The translations under genes were made by a program, and so were the position numbers. This document shows, in pieces, positions 20,964 to 26,553 of a stretch of 26,553 nucleotides of DNA. The DNA lies in contig JBKPDW010000451.1 in the NCBI GenBank assembly GCA_046728115.1, positions 1-26,553 of the forward strand, read 5' to 3'. This stretch comes from CAVSWN01 sp046728115. Lineage in GTDB: Bacteria > Acidobacteriota > Vicinamibacteria > Vicinamibacterales > CAVVIG01. Numbering within the stretch: position 1 is the stretch's first letter; each line of letters opens with the position of its first letter. The notes beneath the pieces are model-generated. The model ran no database searches, was not told the origin of the DNA, and saw nothing but the letters and a program-made list of their open reading frames with translations.

Positions 20964-21833
20964 ATGCTGAATCGTGACCGCGTTTACATGCTCGCCGCGG
21001 ATCATCGCTGGCAATGGGAAGAGTGGTGCGATGGGCACAACGTGCCGCGCGCGCGGATTGGCGAGATCAAACGGCTCGCGTACGAGGGATTCCTTCGCGC
21101 GCGACGTGAGTCGGCCCCGGTTCGCGACTTCGGTGCGCTGCTCATCGACGAGCAGTACGCCTCGGCGGTGATTGCGGACGCGTTGCGCGATGGCATCGTC
21201 GTCGGCACCCCGGCGGAACGCCCGGGCATCTTTCCGCTCGCCTGGGCATCCGAGCCGTTCGATCGCGCACTGACTGGCGTGTTTGCCAAGGTGCTGATTC
21301 GGTTTCGACCCGAGCAGCAGGAGGCCGTACGCGACGAACAATTCGCGAAGCTGGCCGCGCTGCAGGCGTGGTGCCGCGGCGCGCGGAAGCCGCTCGTGAT
21401 CGAAATCATCGTGCCGCGTCAGGATGAGCCGGAAGCGGACTTCGAGACCTCGGGACGCCCGGCGCTCGTGGCGGTGGTGATTCGCACGGCGTACGCCCGC
21501 GGGCTGGCGCCGGACTTCTGGAAGATCGAGGCGTCCCCTGCCGCGGCCGGCGCGGAGGCGATCGATGCGGCCATCGCCGAGCACCCTGCCGGCAGGCAGA
21601 TCATCCTCGGTAAGGGTGCCGACCACGCCACGATCGAGCGCTGGTTCGCCGCCGCCGCCGGGTGTCGGACGGCCGTCGGATTCGCGATTGGACGGTCCGT
21701 CGTCTGGGAGCCCGCCTCCGGGTTCCTGCTCGGTACCTTGACGCGCACCCAGGCTGCGGACGCGATGTGCGCCAATTACCTGGCGCTCGTGGAGGCATGG
21801 GAAAAACGTCGAAAAACCATGCCCCAGGCATAA
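20964..21833 (+). CDS. Stand-alone DUF2090 protein, probable 2-deoxy-5-keto-gluconate-6-phosphate aldolase
   Basis: This encodes 289 residues from ATG 20964 (GTG 20955 possible), 14 bp after iolE, with GGGGTG upstream. It matches the DUF2090 domain found at the C-terminus of proteobacterial IolC fusions: VYMLAADHRWQWEEW at the N-terminus, ALLIDEQYA, FAKVLIRFRPEQQE, PLVIEIIVPR, LAPDFWKIEAS, and a glycine-rich end VGFAIGRSVVWEPASGFL. The fold is aldolase class I-like, and the Lys of FWKIE is the obvious Schiff-base candidate. The expected reaction splits the IolC product into dihydroxyacetone phosphate and malonate semialdehyde. No IolJ/Fba-type class II aldolase is in the window, so this gene probably fills that step. 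Confidence 0.87.
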   Translation: MLNRDRVYMLAADHRWQWEEWCDGHNVPRARIGEIKRLAYEGFLRARRESAPVRDFGALLIDEQYASAVIADALRDGIVVGTPAERPGIFPLAWASEPFDRALTGVFAKVLIRFRPEQQEAVRDEQFAKLAALQAWCRGARKPLVIEIIVPRQDEPEADFETSGRPALVAVVIRTAYARGLAPDFWKIEASPAAAGAEAIDAAIAEHPAGRQIILGKGADHATIERWFAAAAGCRTAVGFAIGRSVVWEPASGFLLGTLTRTQAADAMCANYLALVEAWEKRRKTMPQA

Positions 21834-21867
21834 ATTGCCCCGAAGATCATGAATAAGCTGTCCGGCG

Positions 21868-21888
21868 CGAGCGGAGGACGGGCGCTCG
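21868..21888 (+). terminator. Hairpin after the iol arm, possible weak terminator
   Basis: CGAGCG (21868-21873) and CGCTCG (21883-21888) form a 6-bp GC stem with a 9-base loop, 34 bp after the aldolase stop. There is no T-tract, so it may act only as an RNA stabiliser or Rho-assisted end. The gap to the next gene (180 bp) otherwise shows no clear promoter. Confidence 0.3.
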
Positions 21889-22013
21889 TGACCGAAAGGG
21901 TCGAACACGGCCACCAACAATCGGCACGATGGCACGCTGAGGCATCTCAAGGTCGAAGTCGAGAGTTATCACCAAATTCGCGCGCGAAAGGCTTGGCGCG
22001 CTCCGGAGCCCAA

Positions 22014-23411
22014 GTGAAGAAATTCCTGCATGCGTTCGTCGTGCTTCTGGCCCTAACGGCGCTCCCAATGAGCGCCGGACAGCAGCCGCCGTCTCCCGAA
22101 CGTCCGTTCGGTACTCTGCGCGACCAGGCAAAGATGCAGCAGGACTGGTTGAAAAAACGTCTCGATACGTTCCTGCCCGACCTGATGCGCAAGCACGGGA
22201 TCGACATGTGGGTGATCCCGATGCGGGAGTACAACGAGGACCCCGTCTTCCCGGCCATCGTCGCGCCCGAGACTTTCGCGGCGCGCCGCCGAACCATCTA
22301 CGTGTTCTTCGACAAGTGTGCCGCGACGGAAACTGCGCCGTCGGCATCGTGCGTGGAGCGCATCGCCCTCGGCGGCACGACGCAAGGCGGCGTGTTCGAC
22401 GCGCGTCGGTCGATGCGCGCGGCGGCCTCGAACATCGGACGCGGTCAGCAGGCCGAACTCTGGGGCGACGAACAGTGGCTCGCGCTGAAGACCACCATCG
22501 AAGAGCGAAATCCGCGCACGATCGGGATCGATCGATCGACGGTTTTCGCTTTCACCGACGGTCTCTCGAGCGGCGAACTGCAAGGCATGAGCGCGGCGCT
22601 CGGTCCGAAATGGACGGATCGATTCCGGGACGCAGAGGGCCTGCCCCTCGATCTCATCGCGGTTCGTTTGCCGCAAGAGGAAGCATTCTATCGCCGCATG
22701 CAGGAACTGGTCTGGTCGCTGACGCAGACGATGTTCTCGTCGGCGGTGATCACGCCTGGAAAGACGCACACGAGCGATCTGGTCTGGTGGTGGCGGCAGC
22801 GCGTGAATGATCTCGGGCTCGGCACCTGGTTTCAGCCGAGCGTGGACGTGCAGCGCAACGGTGCGACGGCCGAGCAGCTTGGTGAAGACCCGGTCATCCA
22901 GCCGGGCGACGTACTGCACTGCGACGTCGGCATCACCGTCGCGCGGTTGAACACCGACACCCAACATCTCGCGTACGTGCTCCGACCCGGCGAAAGCGAC
23001 GCGCCCGAAGGCCTGCAGCGCGCGCTCGCCAACACGAACGCGCTTCAGGACATCGTGATGGAGGAAATCCGTCCGGGCCGAACAGGGAACGAGATCCTGG
23101 GCGCGGCACGCAGCCGCATGCGGGCGAAAGGAATCGACGGCAGCGTGTACTCACATCCGATAGGTCTCAATGGCCACGGCGCCGGCCCGCTCATTGGCTT
23201 GTGGGATTATCAAGATGGCGTCGTCGGCCGCGGCGACGCGAAAGTGATTCCAAGCATGTGGTGGTCGATTGAACTGCAGGCAACTACGCCCGTACCCGAA
23301 TGGAACGGACAGGCGGTCCGGATGCCTCAGGAAGAGGACGCGATCATCGGCGCCGACGGCAAGATCCAGTGGGCGTTGCGACGGCAGGACAAACTGTTCC
23401 TGGTTCGCTGA
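22014..23411 (+). CDS. Secreted M24-family metallopeptidase (Xaa-Pro aminopeptidase-like)
   Basis: This encodes 465 residues from GTG 22014, with GGAG about 6 bases upstream. The frame is open further back, but this start begins a clean signal peptide (VKKFLHAFVVLLALTALPMSAGQ). The N-terminal region (WVIPMREYNEDPVFPAIVAPETFAARRRTIYVFFD) is the non-catalytic creatinase-like half. The C-terminal pita-bread domain holds the metal ligands: LHCDVGI with Asp304, NTDTQH with Asp315, SHPIGLNGHGAGP with His381, SIELQ with Glu420, and a late Glu in MPQEED. It probably trims peptides in the periplasm. No link to inositol metabolism is evident, although it follows the iol arm on the same strand. Confidence 0.87.
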   Translation: MKKFLHAFVVLLALTALPMSAGQQPPSPERPFGTLRDQAKMQQDWLKKRLDTFLPDLMRKHGIDMWVIPMREYNEDPVFPAIVAPETFAARRRTIYVFFDKCAATETAPSASCVERIALGGTTQGGVFDARRSMRAAASNIGRGQQAELWGDEQWLALKTTIEERNPRTIGIDRSTVFAFTDGLSSGELQGMSAALGPKWTDRFRDAEGLPLDLIAVRLPQEEAFYRRMQELVWSLTQTMFSSAVITPGKTHTSDLVWWWRQRVNDLGLGTWFQPSVDVQRNGATAEQLGEDPVIQPGDVLHCDVGITVARLNTDTQHLAYVLRPGESDAPEGLQRALANTNALQDIVMEEIRPGRTGNEILGAARSRMRAKGIDGSVYSHPIGLNGHGAGPLIGLWDYQDGVVGRGDAKVIPSMWWSIELQATTPVPEWNGQAVRMPQEEDAIIGADGKIQWALRRQDKLFLVR

Positions 23412-23447
23412 CGCTGGTGTAAAATTCTTCTCAACCACGCGGATTCC

Positions 23448-23603
23448 ATGCATTTCGGTCTTGTACTGCGCCTTCCACTCTGGGACCGTGCGCGGCACAT
23501 GCTCTATCCCACGCCGCGCAGCGATCGCCGGGATCCCTGTATTGTCGCGGTGTTGCTCTCGGCCCTGCTCGCGGGCGCTATCGCCACGCACGTGTTCCTG
23601 TGA
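23448..23603 (+). CDS. Small single-span membrane protein, unknown (51 aa)
   Basis: ATG 23448 opens a 51-residue frame, MHFGLVLRLPLWDRARHMLYPTPRSD followed by RRDPCIVAVLLSALLAGAIATHVFL. The basic and aromatic N-terminal half precedes one hydrophobic segment at about residues 31-51, so it would be a single-pass inner-membrane protein. A TAAAAT box (23420-23425) lies 22 bases before the start and could be a -10. Its stop overlaps the start of the next small gene as TGATG, and that coupling is the main reason to believe both are real. No family recognised. Confidence 0.5.
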   Translation: MHFGLVLRLPLWDRARHMLYPTPRSDRRDPCIVAVLLSALLAGAIATHVFL

Positions 23604-23776
23604 TGGTGTTCGCGCAGTCCGTCGCCGAATACGGCGCGCTGTCTGCTTTTGCCGCGGGGCTTCAGCACGCGGCGTACAACGCCCAGCTGTGGTTCGAAGA
23701 TAATCCGACAACATGGGTCTCAATTGTCGTCATCGTGTGTCTGATTCTGATCCTCAGGCGCAAGCGGGCCCGGTAA
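23603..23776 (+). CDS. Small single-span membrane protein, unknown (57 aa)
   Basis: ATG 23603 overlaps the preceding stop by one base. The 57-residue product has an amphipathic N-terminal part (FAQSVAEYGALSAFAAGLQHAAY), an acidic turn (FEDNPTTW), a strongly hydrophobic span VSIVVIVCLILIL (39-51), and a basic end RRKRAR. This is the layout of a type I single-pass protein with a positive cytoplasmic tail. The SVAEYGALSA stretch recalls the EYG motif of Flp-type pilins, but the rest does not fit a pilin and the resemblance may be superficial. Function unknown. Confidence 0.6.
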   Translation: MVFAQSVAEYGALSAFAAGLQHAAYNAQLWFEDNPTTWVSIVVIVCLILILRRKRAR

Positions 23777-23872
23777 GGACCAGACCGCCGAAAATCCGGC
23801 AGCCCATCGCGTCGGCTTCGTGGCCTGGAGCAGCTGGCCTGGATGAATCGTGGCGAGGACGCATCCTTGATC

Positions 23873-23935
23873 GATGGCGACCGCCATCCACCGATGGAGC
23901 GTCGCCGAGGCGCTCCAGAGCCTCGCCTCAAGGCG
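23873..23935. repeat. Three adjacent hairpins in the convergent intergenic region
   Basis: Between the small membrane genes and the cytochrome gene are three consecutive inverted repeats. The first has 7-bp arms at 23873-23879 and 23882-23888. The second is an 8-bp stem (one G-T pair) with a 5-base loop at 23896-23916. The third has 5-bp arms at 23924-23928 and 23931-23935. None has a T-tract. They may jointly end transcription from both sides or form a structured RNA. The rest of 23777-23941 shows nothing further. Confidence 0.5.
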
Positions 23936-23941
23936 CGATCT

Positions 23942-24565
23942 TCAACGGGGCTTGGGCTCGCCGCGCTTGTCCGGCACGAAGTGATCGCGTGCCGGCATCT
24001 TGACCTTCGGCAACGACGCCGCGTCGATCACCGCATCGGCTGGAACCAGTTCGTTCTGCACGAGAAGATAGGCGACGAGATTGTAGACCTCGTCATCTTT
24101 CAGCGACCCCGGAGCATCCGGCGGCATCGCGCGACGGATGTAATCGAACACGGTCGTCGCGTAAGGCCAATAGCTGCCAATCGTCTTGGGCGCCCTTGGA
24201 TCGCGGGCAAACGGGAACGCATCGTTTGGCAGGCGACCGACGAGGACGTCGTTGGGTCCTTCCTTCCCGGTTTTGCCATGGCAACTGGCGCAGCGCGCGG
24301 CAAAGATCGGCGCACCGTCGGCGGCCGTGCCGCGTCCGGGCGGAAGCCCAACGCCATCGGGCCCGACGTCGATATCCCACGCGGCGATTTCCTCCGGGGT
24401 GGCGGGTCGCCCGATTCCGAAACGTGGAGGCGCCGCCGGTGAGCTCTTGGCGGGTTGCGCCGCAGACGGAACCTGCGCGAGGAGAGCGTCGGCGCCTCGA
24501 TCGCCCGCGGGAGCCGTAACAGCAATGCCGCAAACGACGACCCGCAGCACGTATCGGGCGGTCAT
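23942..24565 (-). CDS. SoxD/SorB-like c-type cytochrome subunit
   Basis: This encodes 207 residues from ATG 24565, chosen because it overlaps the dehydrogenase stop as ATGA and has GAGG 7 bases before it; an ATG at 24571 is the alternative. A signal peptide leads to the periplasm. One heme c site is present, CASCH at about residues 92-96, preceded by ATPEEIAAWDIDVGPDGVGLPPGRGTAADGAPIF, a stretch typical of SoxD. A probable axial Met lies in RRAMPPDAPGSL, followed by DDEVYNLVAYLL. It should accept electrons from the adjacent molybdoenzyme. It carries a single heme, whereas some SoxD proteins have two. Confidence 0.87.
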   Translation of the reverse strand: MTARYVLRVVVCGIAVTAPAGDRGADALLAQVPSAAQPAKSSPAAPPRFGIGRPATPEEIAAWDIDVGPDGVGLPPGRGTAADGAPIFAARCASCHGKTGKEGPNDVLVGRLPNDAFPFARDPRAPKTIGSYWPYATTVFDYIRRAMPPDAPGSLKDDEVYNLVAYLLVQNELVPADAVIDAASLPKVKMPARDHFVPDKRGEPKPR

Positions 24566-25761
24566 GACCATGCCTCGGCGCGGTACACCACCGTGCCGTC
24601 GGACCGCACGAGCCAGCCCGTAACAGGATTCGTGTGGTAGCCAACGCTGCCGACGCCACGGGACGCGATCAGGTCCGCGCGGCTCGGTTGTACGTACCCG
24701 GTTTCGTCAACCGCACGGCTCATGATCACTGCCTCGCCGCCGTTCCAGTTCCACAGATGTCTGAATCGGGTGTGTGCTTTCGACAGCACCGGCTCCTGCA
24801 ATTTCGCGGCAGTCCACGTGACGCCGCCGTCGGTGCTCACGTCAACCCGCTTGATCTTTCCGGATCCCGTCCACGCGATGCCGTTGATCTCGACCCAGCC
24901 CCGGGCGATCGTAACCGGATACGCGGGATACGTGATGAGCGATCGGGCGTCCATCAAGAAGCTGAAGATCCGCGCCGTGCCGTCGGCCATCGGATCCGTG
25001 TACTTCGACGTTTCCTCGCGTGTCATGAACGGCCGATCGGAGAGCTCGATGCGCCTGATCCACTTTACGTTGGCGTTGCCTTCCCAGCCCGGGAGGAGCA
25101 ACCGCGCCGGATAGCCCTGCTCCGGGCGAATCGCTTCTCCGTTCTGCCCATAGGCGATGAGCGCATCGTCGTACGCCTTCGAAACCGGGATGCTGCGCGT
25201 GAGCATCGCCGCGTCCATCCCTTCGGCGAGGAACCACGTCGCCTTCGGGCTCGCGCCCACCTCGCGGAACAGCGTCGAGAGTGCGACGCCGGTCCATTCG
25301 CTCGTGCTGGTGAGGCCCGCGAGCTGCTGCGGCGTGATCTCGACGTTTGCGCCGCGGCCGCCGAAATTTCCGGAGCACTCGAGAAAGTGAACGCGGCTCA
25401 CCGCTGGAAATCGTTTGAGATCGGCCAACGTGAACATCATCGGCCGTTCGACCATCCCATGGATGAGAAGCGAGTACGTCTTTGGATCGATCTCAGGCAC
25501 GCCGGCATGATGCCGCTCGAAGTGCATATCGGACGGGGTGATCGTTCCGTAGAGATCCTGGTGCGGCGTGCCGGAGGACGCGACGCCACGCACCTGGCGC
25601 TGCGGCTTCTCGAATTGCGACCGCTGTCCCAGCGCCCTGCTCGGCTTGCCTCTGACCTTGGTGGGATCGCCGGGCGGCGCGGGCGCCTGCATCGCCGCTG
25701 TTTTCCCAAGCGCGACAACGCCGGCGGCACCGGCGAGGAGATCGCGACGCGAGACTTTCAT
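24562..25761 (-). CDS. SoxC/SorA-like molybdopterin sulfite (sulfur) dehydrogenase
   Basis: This encodes 399 residues from ATG 25761, with GAGG 5 bases upstream (a GTG two codons earlier is possible). The Tat signal SRRDLLAGAAGVVALG shows folded export with cofactor. The sulfite-oxidase-type Mo domain has HFLECSGN with the Mo-ligand Cys at about residue 129, RPEQGYPARLLLPGWEGNANVKWIRRIEL for cofactor binding, and a C-terminal dimerisation domain (YPVTIARGWVEINGIAWTGSGKIKRVDVSTDGGVTW). Long similarity to SoxC is suggested by the N-terminal PSDMHFERHHAGVPEIDP. It would oxidise sulfite or a sulfur intermediate in the periplasm. No soxXYZAB is in the window, so use in thiosulfate oxidation is unproven. 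Confidence 0.88.
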   Translation of the reverse strand: MKVSRRDLLAGAAGVVALGKTAAMQAPAPPGDPTKVRGKPSRALGQRSQFEKPQRQVRGVASSGTPHQDLYGTITPSDMHFERHHAGVPEIDPKTYSLLIHGMVERPMMFTLADLKRFPAVSRVHFLECSGNFGGRGANVEITPQQLAGLTSTSEWTGVALSTLFREVGASPKATWFLAEGMDAAMLTRSIPVSKAYDDALIAYGQNGEAIRPEQGYPARLLLPGWEGNANVKWIRRIELSDRPFMTREETSKYTDPMADGTARIFSFLMDARSLITYPAYPVTIARGWVEINGIAWTGSGKIKRVDVSTDGGVTWTAAKLQEPVLSKAHTRFRHLWNWNGGEAVIMSRAVDETGYVQPSRADLIASRGVGSVGYHTNPVTGWLVRSDGTVVYRAEAWS

Positions 25762-25817
25762 AAGCACCTCGTCAAACGCGCTTCACCACGGAGGTGTGGT
25801 GTGCCGAGTTGTTCCCG

Positions 25818-26553
25818 CTATTTGGCCATCTTTCGTGCGTACACCAACTCAGGGCGATCGGGCGCAGCGTCTTTGCAGATGGCTGCAATCTGTTTGTAAT
25901 ACCCCTTCGCCTTGCCCGGCTGCTTCGCGGCCTCGGCGGCCTTGCCAGCGCCATACAACGCCAGGAAGCGGTTCGGTTCCTTTTTCGTCACGGCCTCGAA
26001 CGCCGCGAGCGCTTCCTTTGCCCGCCCCGCGTCTAGAAGCATGTACCCATAGAGCTCGCGTGCCGGCGCGAGCGGTCCCGGCGTCACCGCCGACTTGTCC
26101 GTCAGGTCCTCGGCGTCCGCCGCGGCGGCCAGCAATTTGATGCCCTCATCTTGCCGCCGGCTGGCGTACGCAATCCAGGCCTCGGCTGCCCGCCGCTGAA
26201 TATCCACTTGCTCGGCCCAGTAGGCGTCTTTCAATTCCAGCTCGCGATCGTGAATGGCCGAAAGCCGCGCGACGTCGGCCGCGGCGTCGGCCGGCTTGCC
26301 AGCGCGTGCGGCGCCGACGGCACGCGCGAAATGGGTGATCGCCTCTGTATACGGCGTGTTCGGCGCCGGCCGCACGTCCAGCGCTGCTGCCTCGCTCCAC
26401 TGTTGACGCTCCATCGCGTAGCGGGCCGGAATGGCCGCGAGCGCAAAGGTGTTGGCGCCGCCGGGCGCCCCAGGAGTGGATGCCACTGCGTTCGCCGCCG
26501 TCATCGCATGGTCGAGAACTGCCTTTGCTTGGGCATCCTGTGCCATCTGGAGG
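25818..26553 (-). CDS. TPR-repeat protein, N-terminal part outside the window
   Basis: The frame stays open to the right edge, so only the last 244 or so residues are visible; an internal ATG at 26546 is unlikely to be the true start. The sequence is alanine-rich and helical. Tetratricopeptide-like units are visible as THFARAVGAARAGKPADAAADVARLSAI and LYGYMLLDAGRAKEALAAFEAVTKKEPNRFLALYGAGKAAEAAKQPGKAKGYYKQIAAIC. The second has the clear TPR pattern of small and aromatic positions. It probably mediates protein contacts. It ends 56 bp before the SoxC-like gene on the same strand and may head that transcription unit. Confidence 0.8.
   Translation of the reverse strand, partial: LQMAQDAQAKAVLDHAMTAANAVASTPGAPGGANTFALAAIPARYAMERQQWSEAAALDVRPAPNTPYTEAITHFARAVGAARAGKPADAAADVARLSAIHDRELELKDAYWAEQVDIQRRAAEAWIAYASRRQDEGIKLLAAAADAEDLTDKSAVTPGPLAPARELYGYMLLDAGRAKEALAAFEAVTKKEPNRFLALYGAGKAAEAAKQPGKAKGYYKQIAAICKDAAPDRPELVYARKMAK

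Noticed and set aside
21849..22013. A 55-residue N-terminal extension of the M24 peptidase
   Set aside because: It is hydrophilic and would bury the signal peptide that starts at GTG 22014, where a Shine-Dalgarno is also present.
23843..24442. A 199-codon + strand frame opposite the cytochrome gene
   Set aside because: It crosses the hairpin cluster, lacks any recognisable domain and is antisense to a clear CASCH cytochrome.

Overview
This GC-rich, densely packed window looks like a soil-type Acidobacteriota genome, probably Vicinamibacteria (subdivision 6). That placement is my inference from gene style: a large carboxypeptidase-regulatory/TonB receptor, DinB and ArsR-SRPBCC genes, a secreted M24 peptidase and SoxCD-like genes. 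No rRNA or other taxonomic marker is present. I saw no tRNA, rRNA, CRISPR array, insertion sequence or phage gene.

The centre of the window (about 4.0-21.8 kb) is a divergent two-armed locus that reads as a near-complete route from phytate to central metabolism. The leftward arm (- strand) starts at 16009 and runs: TonB-dependent receptor, beta-propeller phytase, PafA-type alkaline phosphatase, IolB, a PfkB sugar kinase, a ribose/inositol-type ABC transporter (ATPase, permease, binding lipoprotein) and IolG. Nearly every junction is a 4-nt stop/start overlap. The rightward arm (+ strand) starts at 16168 and runs: LacI-family regulator, IolC, IolD, IolE and a stand-alone DUF2090 aldolase. Between the arms is a 158-bp regulatory region with two copies of a LacI-type operator. 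Read together: phytate would be captured or imported by the receptor and dephosphorylated by the phytase plus PafA phosphatase. Released inositol would enter by the ABC transporter and be degraded by IolG, E, D, B, C and the DUF2090 aldolase to DHAP plus malonate semialdehyde. Only IolA (malonate-semialdehyde dehydrogenase) is missing from the window.

Left flank (1-4.0 kb): the 3' end of a GNAT acetyltransferase, a small lipoprotein, an ArsR regulator with an SRPBCC-SnoaL effector gene behind an AT-rich palindromic promoter, a DinB protein, and a Ser/Thr kinase with a C-terminal BRCT domain. The kinase sits 38 bp behind iolG.

Right flank (21.8-26.55 kb): a secreted M24 metallopeptidase, two tiny overlapping genes for single-span membrane proteins, a hairpin-rich convergent intergenic region, a SoxD-like cytochrome c coupled to a SoxC/SorA-like molybdopterin sulfite dehydrogenase, and the 3' part of a TPR protein cut by the window edge.
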